From Hydractinia symbiolongicarpus (taxonomy: Eukaryota > Cnidaria > Hydrozoa > Anthoathecata > Hydractiniidae), in assembly GCF_029227915.1 (NCBI RefSeq), contig NC_079885.1, forward strand, positions 3,472,001 through 3,536,000: a DNA stretch of 64,000 bases, written 5' to 3'. Within the stretch, counting starts at the first letter, position 1; every line of letters starts with the position of its first letter. The position numbers and the translations under genes are program-made. Below are positions 26,198 to 37,500 of the stretch, one piece after another. The notes below the pieces were generated by a model that saw only the letters and a list, made by a program, of their open reading frames with translations, had not been told where the DNA came from and did no database searches.

Positions 26198-27684
26198 ACG
26201 GACTCATACCGTTAGAAATTCATTGAAACGTACCTTCTAAAACTGTCTCTATTTCTTCAGCGCGCGCTAACGTCTAGGAGTGGTCCAACCGCAAAAAATG
26301 ACTTGTTTGTCTAAATTTTTAAATAACGCGCTACCATAGGGCCGAGTGTAATCGCTGAATTCCAGCAATCATGTCAAATTAAGAAGAATGTTATTCCTTG
26401 GAGGCCAATTGGCTCATTCATCACATTTATAAGGTCACAGTACAGAATCACTTCAATTAAGTCCCACAGTCAATCGTTTCACTGTCAAAAGCAATACAAC
26501 TTAGTAATATCGGAAAAAAATCACTAAATACATGTTGGTACGAATACGTGAAGCAACCGTTGTAACGTAGGCGGATTGACACCGTTAGAAAGTCAATGAT
26601 ATGTAGTTTTTGAAAATGTTTCTATTTCTTCAGTGCGCCCTAACGGCTAGGATTGGTTCCACAGTACAAAATGACATTTTTATCTAAACTTTTAAATAAA
26701 GCGCTACCACAGCGCCCACCGAAATCGGTAAATTCCAACAATCATGTCAAATTAAAAAGAACGTTATTCCTTGATTCCAATTGTCTCATTTATCACATTT
26801 ATGAGGTCAAAGTCCAAAATCAGTTCAATTAAGTCCCACAGTCAATCCTTTCACTGTTAAAAGCGATGCAACCTAGTAAAATCAGAAAAATATCGCTAAA
26901 TGCATGTTGGTACGAATATGTGACGCAACCGTTGTAATTGAAACGGACTGATGCTGTTAGAAAGTCATTGAAATGTAGTTTTAAAACAGTCTCTCTTTCT
27001 TCAGCGCGCACTAACGTCTAGTATTAGTCCCACCGTAAAAAATGACTTATTTATCTAAATTTTTAAGTGAATCCCTACCACAGCGCCTAGTGAAATCAGT
27101 AAATTCCAGCAATCATGTCAAATTAAGAAGAATGATATTTCTTGGTTCCAATTGTCTCACTTATCACATTTATAAGGTCACAGTCCAAAATCAGTTCAAT
27201 TAAGTGCCACAGTCAATCGTTTCACTGTTAAAAGCGATATAACTCAATAATATTGGAAGAATATCACTAAATACATGTTGGTACAAATATGTGACGCAAC
27301 CGTTGTAACTCAAACAGATTGATACCGCCAAAAAGTCAATGAAATGTAATTTTTGAGAATGTCTCTATTTCTTCAGCGCGTGCTAACGGACAGGATTAGT
27401 CCCACAGTAAAAAAAGACTTATTTATCTAAATTTTAAATAAAGCGCTACCACAGTGCCCAGCGAAATCAGTAAATTCCATCAATCATGTCAAATTAAGAA
27501 GAATGATATTTCTTGGTTCCAATTGTCTCACTTATCACATTTATAAGGTCACAGTCTAAAATCAGTTCAATTAAGTGCCACAGTCAATCCTTTCACTGTT
27601 AAAAGCGATACAACCTAGTATTATCCGAAAAATATCCCTAAATAAATGTGGGGACGAATATGTGACTCAACCGATGTAACTCAA
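26198..27684 (+). repeat. 1487-bp tetramer, copy 1
   Basis: Monomers start at 26198, 26571, 26943 and 27314. Diagnostic variants are ctaggagtggtccaaccgc in the first unit, cagcgcccaccgaaatcgg in the second, cttcagcgcgcactaacg in the third and gtgctaacggacaggatt in the fourth. All four recur in order beyond the LINE, giving a second copy whose satellite length is also 1487 bp once the insertion is removed. Confidence 0.93.
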
Positions 27685-27694
27685 ACGGACTCAT
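27685..27694 (+). repeat. Monomer 5' stub left of the LINE
   Basis: Only the first ten bases (acggactcat) of a monomer precede the retrotransposon. The remainder resumes after it at 28574 with ctcataccgttag, so the element split one monomer near its start. Confidence 0.93.
27690..27694. repeat. Putative target-site duplication, left (ctcat)
   Basis: The five bases ctcat lie at the left edge of the insertion and recur at 28574-28578. The uninterrupted monomer at 26198 has a single acggactcataccgttag, so one ctcat has been duplicated. Five bases is short for a LINE duplication; part of it could be microhomology. Confidence 0.65.
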
Positions 27695-27712
27695 TTATTT
27701 ATTTATTTATTT
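27695..27712 (-). repeat. AAAT-repeat tail of the LINE
   Basis: On the + strand the block reads (ttat)n, about four and a half copies; on the element's own strand it is an AAAT-type tail. It directly abuts the left ctcat duplication. A short A-rich simple repeat at the 3' end is typical of several LINE clades. Confidence 0.85.
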
Positions 27713-28119
27713 CCGAATTTATATACAGGATGAGTATGTCAGTAAAAAAATACTGTTATAAATACACGTCCTGTTTATGCATACGTTAAAATCTAGTTAG
27801 TAATATATATTAAAAATGCAAAGAAAAGTATCAAACTGAAAAAAATATAATCTCAAAAACTGATGGGAAACGCAAAATTAGCCAAAACGTGCGAAAAAGT
27901 AACGACCAAAAGAAACAGTGGCAGGAAAGAAGTAGTTGCCATCGAAAAGAAATTAAAAACTAGTTTACACATACACACAATCACACAAATAAATCAATAT
28001 AACCAAAAACTAAAAATTCGACGAACTATCTCGGCAAGTGTAACTTAGAACAAGTCGCCATGAACAATCTAAAAGGTGTATTACGAGAAAACTTAAAGTA
28101 TAAAAAATACTCAAAGAAT
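27713..28119 (-). other. LINE 3' untranslated region
   Basis: On the minus strand this lies between the ORF2 stop and the AAAT tail. It is AT-rich, with a run of tacacatacacacaatcac-like sequence around 27965-27985 on the + strand. A 61-codon open frame on the + strand (27863-28048) has no recognisable motif and is best taken as chance. The stem-loop at its distal end is listed separately. Confidence 0.75.
27725..27774 (-). other. Candidate 3' stem-loop of the LINE
   Basis: Outer arms acagga (27725-27730) and tcctgt (27769-27774) are exact complements. Inside them cagta (27740-27744) and tactg (27751-27755) pair around an A6 loop. The structure lies just inside the AAAT tail. In stringent LINEs such as L2-type elements, the reverse transcriptase recognises a 3' stem-loop in this position; that role is inferred here, not shown. 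Confidence 0.5.
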
Positions 28120-28573
28120 TTATCTAAACTCAAAATTTAGTAACTTGTTACTAAACTCATGTCCACTCTGCCGGATCTCCTTGGGCAAGGAGTTGAAAAG
28201 CCTAGCTCCTTGAAAGAAGAAACCCGACCGAGCAAACTCAAGTTTTATTTTAGGAATTTTTAAAAGAAAATTCTGATTTCTAGTTGAAAAATTATGGGAG
28301 TTTAAAGTAAAATAATTATCAAAATTCGAGCAACAATCACCATCCAAACATTTTTTTACCAACTTAACAGCATGTTTTTTAATCATGTCTGATGTGTTGA
28401 TACTCGCATCTTTTGTTATCGTTATTGCTCGTCTATCCAACGATCGTAATTTTTGTGATTGTGTTGCTGTTAAATTTAAAAATGACAAGCAATTATATCG
28501 AATAACAGATTGTATGATAGATCGATAAACACGTCTGATAGCTTCTTCGTTCAAGAAATACTTGAGTTTACCG
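28120..28573 (-). pseudogene. LINE ORF2, C-terminal fragment
   Basis: The minus-strand frame is open from the left edge of the satellite to a TAA stop at 28122-28120, giving about 150 residues from the element. It matches the region downstream of the reverse transcriptase fingers/palm: an N-terminal stretch with KLKYFL and YRSIIQSVIRY, then KLRSLDRRAITI, then TRNQN, KIPKIKLEFARSGF and the FNSLPKEIR motif that closes many CR1/L2/Jockey-type ORF2 proteins. The catalytic YxDD box and the N-terminal endonuclease are absent; a full ORF2 is usually about 900-1000 residues. The only in-frame ATG at its head (28578-28576) comes from the flanking satellite base pairs, not from the element, so it is not a native start. 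No internal stop or frameshift is present. It is a dead fragment. Assignment to a LINE is firm; clade is uncertain. Confidence 0.86.
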
Positions 28574-28578
28574 CTCAT
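28574..28578. repeat. Putative target-site duplication, right (ctcat)
   Basis: This is the second copy of ctcat; satellite sequence resumes immediately with accgttagaaattcattg. Its reverse complement supplies the ATG that makes the LINE fragment look as though it has its own start codon. Confidence 0.65.
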
Positions 28579-30055
28579 ACCGTTAGAAATTCATTGAAAC
28601 GTACCTTCTAAAACTGTCTCTATTTCTTCAGCGCGCGCTAACGTCTAGGAGTGGTCCAACCGCAAAAAATGACTTATTTGTCTAAATTTTTAAATGACGC
28701 GCTACCATAGGGCCGAGTGTAATCGCTGAATTCCAGCAATCATGTCAAATTAAGAAGAATGTTATTCCTTGGAGGCCAATTGGCTCATTCATCACATTTA
28801 TAAGGTCACAGTACAGAATCACTTCAATTAAGTCCCATAGTCAATCGTTTCACTGTCAAAAGCAATACAACTTAGTAATATCGGAGAAAAATCACTAAAT
28901 ACATGTTGGTACGAATACGTGAAGCAACCGTTGTAACTTAGGCGGATTGACACCGTTAGAAAGTCAATGAAATGTAGTTTTTGAAAATATTTCTATTTCT
29001 TCAGTGCGCCCTAACGGCTAGGATTGGTCCCACAGTACAAAATGACATTTTTATCTAAACTTTTAAATAAAGCGCTACCACAGCGCCCACCGAAATCGGT
29101 AAATTCCAAAAATCATGTCAAATTAAAAAGAACGTTATTCCTTGGGTCCAATTGTCTCATTTATCACATTTATGAGGTCAAAGTCCAAAATCAGTTCAAT
29201 TAAGTCCCACAGTCAATCCTTTCACTGTTAAAAGCGATGCAACCTAGTAAAATCAGAAAAATATCGCTAAATGCATGTTGGTACGAATATGTGACACAAC
29301 CGTTGTAATTGAAACGGAGTGATGCTGTTAGAAAGTCAATGAAATGTAGTTTTAAAACAGTCTCTCTTTCTTCAGCGCGCACTAACGTCTAGTATTAGTC
29401 CCACCGTAAAAAATGACTTATTTATCTAAATTTTTAAGTGAATCCCTACCACAGCGCCCAGTGAAATCAGTAAATTCCAGCAATCATGTCAAATTAAGAA
29501 GAATGATATTTCTTAGTTCCAATTGTCTCACTTATCACATTTATAAGGTCACAGTCCAAAATCAGTTCAATTAAGTGCCACAGTCAATCGTTTCACTGTT
29601 AAAAGCGATATAACTCAATAATATTGGAAGAATATCACTAAATACATGTTGGTACAAATATGTGACGCAACCGTTGTAACTCAAACAGATTGATACCGCC
29701 AAAAAGTCAATGAAATGTAATTTTTGAGAATGTCTCTATTTCTTCAGCGCGTGCTAACGGACAGGATTAGTCCCACAGTAAAAAAAGACTTATTTATCTA
29801 AATTTTAAATAAAGCGCTACCACAGTGCCCAGCGAAATCAGTAAATTCCAGCAATCATGTCAAATTAAGAAGAATGATATTTCTTGGTTCCAATTGTCTC
29901 ACTTATCACATTTATAAGGTCACAGTCTAAAATCAGTTCAATTAAGTGCCACAGTCAATCGTTTCACTGTTAAAAGCGATACAACCTAGTATTATCAGAA
30001 AAATATCCCTAAACACATGTGGGGACGAATATGTGACTCAATCGATGTAACTCAA
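28574..30055 (+). repeat. 1487-bp tetramer, copy 2 (minus its first bases)
   Basis: Monomers start at 27685 (split, resuming at 28574), 28942, 29314 and 29685. Each is the partner of 26198, 26571, 26943 and 27314 in order. Differences are a handful of single bases, for example cttatttg here against cttgtttg in copy 1, and gaaacggagtg against gaaacggactg. The tetramer duplication therefore predates, or did not include, the LINE. Confidence 0.92.
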
Positions 30056-31545
30056 ACGGACTCATACCGTTAGAAATTCATTGAAACGTACCTTCTAAAA
30101 CTATCTCTATTTCTTCAGCGCGCGCTAACATCTAGGAGTTGTCCAACCGTAAAAAATGACTTATTTATCTAAATTTTTAAATGAAGCGCTCCAAACAGCG
30201 ACCAGTGTAATCGCTGAGTTGCGGCAATCATGTCAAATTAAGAAGAATGTCATTTCTTGGGGTCCAGTTGGCTCACTTATCACACTTATAAGGTCACAGT
30301 CCAAAGTTAATTCAATTAAGTCCCAGAGTCAATCGTTTCACTGTTAAAAGCGATATAACTCAATAATATTGGAAGAATATCACTAAATACATGTTGGTAC
30401 AAATATGTGACGCAACCGTTATAACTAAAACGGATTGATACCGCCAAGAAGTCAATGAAATGTAATTTTTGAGAATGTCTCTATTTCTTCAGCGCGTGCT
30501 AACGGTCAGGATTAGTCCCACAGTAACAAAAAGACTTATTTATCTAAATTTTAAATAAAGCGCTACCACAGTGCCCAGCGAAATCGGTAAATTCTAGCAA
30601 TCATGTCAAATTAAGAAGAATGATATTTCTTGGTTCCAATTGTTTAACTTATCACATTTATAAGGTCACAGTCCAAAATCAGTTCAATTAAGTGCCACAG
30701 TCAATCGTTTCACTGTTAAAAGCGATACAACCTAGTATTATCAGAAAAATATCCCTAAATACATGTGGGGACGAATATGTGACTCAACCGATGTAACTCA
30801 AACGGACTCATACCGTTAGAAATTCATTGAAACGTACCTTCTAAAACTGTCTCTATTTCTTCAGCGCGCGCTAACATCTAGGAGTGGTCCAACCGTAAAA
30901 AATGACTTATTTATCTAAATTTTTAAATGAAGCGCTCCAAACAGCGACCAGTGTAATCGCTGAGTTGCGGCAATCATGTCAAATTAAGAAGAATGTCATT
31001 TCTTTGGGTCCAGTTGGCTCACTTATCACATTTATAAGGTCACAGTCCAAAGTTACTTCAATTAAGTCCCAGAGTCAATCGTTTCATTGTTAAAAGCGAT
31101 ATAACTCAATAATATTGGAAGAATATCACTAAATACATGTTGGTACAAATATGTGACGCAACCGTTATAACTCAAACGGATTGATACCGCCAAGAAGTCA
31201 ATGAAATGTAATTTTTGAGAATGTCTCTATTTCTTCAGCGCGTGCTAACGGTCAGGATTAGTCCCACAGTAAAAAAAGACTTATTTATCTAAATTTTAAA
31301 TAAAGCGCTACCACAGTGCCCAGCGAAATCGGTAAATTCTTGCAATCATGTCAAATTAAGAAGAATGATATTTCTTGGTCCAATTGTCTCATTTATCGCA
31401 TTTATGAGGTCAAAGTCCAAAATCAGTTCAATCAAGTCCCACAGTCAATCCTTTTACTGTTAAAAGCGATGAAACCTAGTAAAATCAGAAAAATATCGCT
31501 AAATACATGTTGGTACGAATATGTGACGCAACCGTTGTAATTGAA
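30056..31545 (+). repeat. Tandem dimer of about 745 bp, two copies
   Basis: Units: 30056 + 30430 (746 bp) and 30802 + 31176 (744 bp). The first of each pair has leader actcataccgttagaaattc with gctaacatctaggag and gctccaaacagcgacc. The second has leader ttgataccgccaagaag and the X-type core. The last unit's right part switches to the gaggtcaaagtcc type after 31281, where the next duplication begins. Confidence 0.88.
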
Positions 31546-32345
31546 ACGTACTGATACCGTTACAGAGTCAATGAGATGTTGTTTTTAAAACTGTCTCTCT
31601 TTCTTCAGCGCGCGCTAACGGCTAGGATTGGTCCCACCGTAAAAAATGACTTTTTTATCTAAATTTTTAAGTGAATCCCTACCACAGCGCCCAGTGAAAT
31701 CAGTAAATTCCAGCAATCATGTCAAATTAAGAAGAATGTTATTTCTTGGGTTCCAGTTGGCTCACTTATCACATTTATTAGGTCACAGTCCAAAGTTATT
31801 TCAATTATGTCCCAGAGTCAATCGCTTCAATGTTAAAAGCGACATAACTTAATAATATCGGAAAAATATTACTGAATACATGTTGGTACGAATATGTGAC
31901 GCAACCGTTGTAACTCAAACGGATTTATATCGCCAGAAGGTCAATAAAATGTAGTCTTTGAAACTGTTCCTATTTATTCAGCGCGTGCTAACGGCCAGGA
32001 TTGGTCCCACAGTAAAAAATGACTTATTTTGTTTAAATTTTTAAGTGAAGCGCTACCATAGGGTCGTATGTAATCGCTGAATTCCACTTATCACATTTAT
32101 AAGGTCACAGTCCAACATCAGTTCAATTAAGTGCCACAGTCAATCGTTTCACTGGTAAAAGCGATACAACCTAGTATTATCAGAAAAATACCCCTAAATA
32201 CATGTGGGGACGAATATGTGACTCAACCGATGTAACTCAAACGGACTCATACCGTTAGAAACTCATTGAAACGTACCTTCTAAAACTGTCTGTATTTCTT
32301 CAGCGCGCGATAACTGCTAGGATTCGTCCCACAGTAAAAAATCAC
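31281..32345 (+). repeat. 1065-bp duplication, copy 1
   Basis: The repeat starts at ttatttatct in the middle of the unit begun at 31176 and covers the units at 31546 and 31919 plus the left part of 32241. Its phase is offset from the monomer leader, so the exchange happened inside the AT tract. It includes a shortened 322-bp unit (31919-32240). Confidence 0.93.
31919..32240 (+). repeat. Internally deleted monomer, 322 bp
   Basis: The unit passes from tcgctgaattcca straight to cttatcacatttataagg, omitting about 50 bp that normally hold caatcatgtcaaattaag and the following block. The same deleted form, with the same junction, lies at 32984-33305 because it was carried along in the 1065-bp duplication. 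Confidence 0.93.
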
Positions 32346-33410
32346 TTATTTATCTAAATTTTAAATAAAGCGCTACCACAGTGCCCAGCGAAATCGGTAA
32401 ATTCTAGCAATCATGTCAAATTAAGAAGAATGATATTTCTTGGTCCAATTGTCTCATTTATCACATTTATGAGGTCAAAGTCCAAAATCAGTTCAATCAA
32501 GTCCCACAGTCAATCCTTTTACTGTTAAAAGCGATGAAACCTAGTAAAATCAGAAAAATATCGCTAAATACATGTTGGTACGAATATGTGACGCAACCGT
32601 TGTAATTGAAACGTACTGATACCGTTACAGAGTCAATGAGATGTTGTTTTTAAAACTGTCTCTCTTTCTTCAGCGCGCGCTAACGGCTAGGATTGGTCCC
32701 ACCGTAAAAAATGACTTTTTTATCTAAATTTTTAAGTGAATCCCTACCACAGCGCCCAGTGAAATCAGTAAATTCCAGCAATCATGTCAAATTAAGAAGA
32801 ATGTTATTTCTTGGGTTCCAGTTGGCTCACTTATCACATTTATTAGGTCACAGTCCAAAGTTATTTCAATTATGTCCCAGAGTCAATCGCTTCAATGTTA
32901 AAAGCGACATAACTTAATAATATCGGAAAAATATTACTGAATACATGTTGGTACGAATATGTGACGCAACCGTTGTAACTCAAACGGATTTATATCGCCA
33001 GAAGGTCAATAAAATGTAGTCTTTGAAACTGTTCCTATTTATTCAGCGCGTGCTAACGGCCAGGATTGGTCCCACAGTAAAAAATGACTTATTTTGTTTA
33101 AATTTTTAAGTGAAGCGCTACCATAGGGTCGTATGTAATCGCTGAATTCCACTTATCACATTTATAAGGTCACAGTCCAAGATCAGTTCAATTAAGTGCC
33201 ACAGTCAATCGTTTCACTGGTAAAAGCGATACAACCTAGTATTATCAGAAAAATACCCCTAAATACATGTGGGGACGAATATGTGACTCAACCGATGTAA
33301 CTCAAACGGACTCATACCGTTAGAAACTCATTGAAACGTACCTTCTAAAACTGTCTGTATTTCTTCAGCGCGCGATAACTGCTAGGATTCGTCCCACAGT
33401 AAAAAATCAC
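32346..33410 (+). repeat. 1065-bp duplication, copy 2
   Basis: Every landmark recurs exactly 1065 bp later: acgtactgatacc at 32611, tatcgccagaaggtcaat after 32984, and the 322-bp unit at 32984-33305. The copies differ at very few bases (tccaacatcag against tccaagatcag). Copy 2 ends at the same ttatttatct (33411), where the sequence moves on to another monomer type. Confidence 0.93.
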
Positions 33411-34547
33411 TTATTTATCTAAATTTTTAAATGAAGCGCTCCAAACAGCGACCAGTGTAATCGCTGAGTTGCGCCAATCATGTCAAATTAAGAAGAATGT
33501 CATTTCTGGGGGTCAAGTTGGCTCACTTATCACAATTATAAGGTCACAGTCCAAAGTTACTTCAATTAAGTCCCAGAGTCAATCATTTCACTGTTAAAAG
33601 CGATATAACTCAATAATATCGGAAAAGAATCACTAAATACATGTTGGTACGAATATGTGACGCAACCGTTGTAACTCAAACGGATTGATACCGCCAAGAA
33701 GTCAATGAAATGTAGTTTTTGAGAATATCTCTATTTCTTCAGCGCGTGCTAACGGTCAGGATTAGTCCCACAGTAAAAAAAGACTTATTTATCTAAAATT
33801 TAAATAAAGCACTACCACAGTGCCCAGTGAAATCGGTAAATTCTAGCAATCATGTCAAATTAAAAAGAATGATATTTCTTGGGTCCAATTGTCTCATTTA
33901 TCACATTTATGAGGTCAAAGTCCAAAATCAGTTCCATCAAGTCCCACAGTCAATCCTTTCACTGTTAAAAGCGATGCAACCTAGTAAAATCAGAAAAATA
34001 TCGCTAAATACATGTTGGTACGAATATGTGACGCAACCGTTGTAATTGAAACGGACTGATACCGTTAGAAAGTCAATGAAGTGTTGTTTTTGAAACTGTC
34101 TCTATTTCTTCAGCGCGCGATAACGGCTAGGATTCGTCCCACAGTAAAAAATGTGACGCAACCGTTGTAACTCAAACGGATTGATACCGCCAAGAAGTCA
34201 ATGAAATGTAGTTTTTGAGAATGTCTCTATTTCTTCAGCGCGTGCTAACGGTCAGGATTAGTCCCACAGTAAAAAAAGACTTATTTATCTAAACTTTAAA
34301 TAAAGCGCTACCACAGTGCCCAGCGAAATCGGTAAATTCTAGCAATCATGTCAAATTAAGAAGAATGTTATTCCTTGGAGTCCAATTGGCTCATTTATCA
34401 CATTTATAAGGTCACAGTCCAAAATCAGTTCAATTAAGTCCCACAGTCAATCGTTTCACTGTTAAAAGCGATGTATCCTAGTAATATCAGAAAAATATCG
34501 CTAAATAGATGTTCTTACGAATATTTTACGCAACTGTTGTATCTCAA
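33411..34547 (+). repeat. Transitional monomers, with 125-bp stub
   Basis: This covers the end of unit 33306 and units at 33680, 34051 and 34176. The unit at 34051 is only 125 bp: it goes from cagtaaaaaatg directly to tgacgcaaccgttgtaac, with a short atg/tg overlap at the join (about 34150-34155). The unit at 34176 is a mosaic that starts as X type, becomes subfamily A in the middle (ttattccttggagtcc) and ends as subfamily B (gatgtatcctag). Confidence 0.9.
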
Positions 34548-37500
34548 ACGGACTGATACCGTTAGAAAGTTCATGAATGGAAACTTTTGAAACCGTCTCT
34601 ATTTCTTCAGCGCCCGCTATAGGCTAGGATTTGTCCCACAGTAAAAAATGACTTATTTATTTAAACTTTAAAATGAAGCGCTACCACAGCGCCCAGTGTA
34701 ATCGCTGAGTTCCAGCAATCAAGTCAAATTAAGAAGAAATTTATTTCTTGGAATTCAATTGTCTCATTTATCACATTTATAATGTCAAAGTCCAAAATCA
34801 GTTCAATCAAGTCCCGCAGTCAATCCTTTCACTGTTAAAAGCGATGCAACCTAGTAATATTACAAAAAAATATCACTAAATACATGTTGGTACGAATACG
34901 TGACGTAACCGTTTACCTCAAACGGACGGATATCGTTAGAGGGTCAATGAATTGTAGTTTTTGAAACTGTCTCTATTTCTTCAGAGCGCGCTAACTTCTA
35001 GATTTGGTCCCACATTAAAAAATGACTTATTTATCTACATTTTTAAATGAAGCGCTACCACAGCGCCTAGTGTAATCGCTGAGTTCCAGCAATCAAGTCA
35101 AATTAAGAAGAATGTTATTTCTTGGAATTCAATTGACTCATTTATTACATTTATAATGTCAAAGTCCAAAATCAGTTCAATTAAGTCCCACAGTCAATCG
35201 TTTCACTGTTACAAGCGATGCATCCTAATAATATCGGAAAATATCGCTAAATACATGTTGGTACAAATATGTTACGCAACTGTTGTACCTCAAACCGACT
35301 GATACCGTTAGAAAGTCCATGAAAGGTAACTTTTGAACTGTCTGTATTTCTTCAGCGCGCGCTATGGTCTACGATTAGTGCCACAGTACAAAATGACTTA
35401 TTTATCTAAATTTTTCAGTTAAGCGCTACCACAGGGCCCAGTTTAATTGCTCAGTTTCAGCAATCATTTCAAATTAAGAAGAACGTTATTTCTTGTAATC
35501 CAGTTGTCTCATTTATCACATCTATAAGGTCAAAGACCAAAATCAGTTCAATTAAATCCCACAGTCAATCCTTTCACTGTTAAAAGCGATGCAACCTAGT
35601 AATATTAGAAAAATATCACTAAATACATGTTGGTACGAATACGTGACCTAACCATTGTACTTCAAACGGACGAATACCGTTAGAAAGTCAATGAATTGTA
35701 GTTTTTGAAACTGTCTCTATTTCTTCAGAGCGCGTTAAGTTCTAGATTTGGTCCCACATTACAAAATGACTTATTTATCTACATTTTTAAATGAAGCGCT
35801 ACCACAGCGCCTAGTGTAATCGCTGAGTTCCAGCAATCATGTCAAACTAAAAAGAATGTTATTTCTTGGAGTCCAATTGTCTCATTTATCCATTTATAAG
35901 GTCGCATTCCAAAATCAGTTCAATTAAATCCCGCAGTCAATCCTTTCAATGTTAAAAGCGATGCAACCCAGCAAAACTAAAAAATATCGCTAAATACCTG
36001 TTGGTACGAATATGTGACGCAACCGTTGTACCTCAAATGGACTGAAGCCTTTAAAAAGTCAGTGAAATATAGTTTTTGAAACCGTCTCTATTTCTTCAGC
36101 GCCCGCTATAGGCTAGGATTTGTCCCACAGTAAAAAATGACTTATTTATTTAAACTTTAAAATGAAGCGCTACCACAGCGCCCAGTGTAATCTCTGAGTT
36201 CCAGCAATCAAGTCAAATTAAGAAGAATGTTATTTCTTGGAATTCAATTGTCTCATTTATCACATTTATAATGTCAAAGTCCAAAATCAGTTCAATTAAG
36301 TCCCGCAGTCAGTCCTTTCACTGTTAAAAGCGATGCAACCTAGTAATATTACAAAAAAATATCGCTAAATACCTGTTGGTACGAATATGTGACGCAACCG
36401 TTGTACCTCAAATGGACTGAAGCTCTTAGAAAGTCAGTGAAATGTAGTTTTGGAAACTGTCTCTATTTCTTCAGCGCCCGCTATAGGCTTAAATTGGTCC
36501 CACAGTAAAAAAAAATTATTTATCTAAACTTTAAAATGAAGCGCTAACACAGCACCCAGTGTAATCGCTGAATTCCAGCAATTATGTCAAACTAAAAAGA
36601 ATGTTATTTCTTGGAGTCCAATTGTCTCATTTATTGCATTTATAATGTCAAAGTCCAAAATCAGTTCAATTAAGTCCCACAGTCAATCGTTTCACTGTTA
36701 AAAGCGATGCATCCTAGTAATATCAGAAAAATATCGCTAAATACATGTTGGTACAAATATGTTACGCAACTGTTGTACCTCAAATCGACTGATACCGTTA
36801 GAAAGTCCATGAAAGGTAACTTTTGAACTGTCTGTATTTCTTCAGCGCGCGCTAACGGCTACGATTAGTGCCACAGTACAAAATGACTTATTTATCTAAA
36901 TTTTTCAGTTAAGCGCAACCACAGGGCCCAGTGTAATTGCTCAGTTTCAGCAATCATTTCAAATTAGGAAGAACGTTATTTCTTAGAATCCAGTTGTCTC
37001 AATTATCACATCTATAAGGTCAAAGACCAAAATCAGTTCAATTAAATCCCACAGTCAATCCTTTCAATGTTAAAAGCGATGCAACCCAGTAATATTAAAA
37101 ATATCGCTAAATACATGTTGGTACGAGTATGTGACACACCCGTTGTACTTCAAATGGACTGAAGCCTTTAGAAAGTCAGTGAAATTTAGTTTTTGAAACC
37201 GTCTCTATTTCTTCAGCGCCAGCTACAGGCTAGGATTTGTCCCACAGTAAAAAATAACTTATTTATTTAAACTTTAAAATGAAGCGCTACCACAGCGCCC
37301 AGTGTAATCTCTGAGTTCCAGCAATCAAGTCAAATTAAGAAGAATGTTATTTCTTGGAATTCAATTGTCTCATTTATCACATTTATAATGTCAAAGTCCA
37401 AAATCAGTTCAATTAAGTCCCGCAGTCAATCCTTTCACTGTTAAAAGCGATGCAACCTAGTAATATTACAAAAAAATATCACTAAATACATGTTGGTACG

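Larger units (their letters stand above)
27695..28573 (-). mobile_element. 5'-truncated non-LTR retrotransposon (LINE)
   Basis: This 879-bp block is the only non-satellite sequence inside the array. Read on the minus strand, it has the last ~150 codons of a LINE ORF2 (28123-28573), a 3' untranslated region of about 425 bp, a folded stem-loop near the 3' end (27725-27774) and a short AAAT-repeat tail (27712-27695). It is flanked by ctcat on both sides. Loss of the 5' end with retention of the 3' end and tail is the usual result of incomplete target-primed reverse transcription. From the ORF2 C-terminal style I place it in the CR1/L2/Jockey group in the broad sense, but I cannot name the clade. 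No other copy of it occurs in the window. Confidence 0.87.

Noticed and set aside
27863-28048. 61-codon + strand frame inside the LINE
   Set aside because: It lies antisense to the LINE 3' untranslated region, has no recognisable domain, and its lysine- and threonine-rich composition follows from AT-rich sequence.
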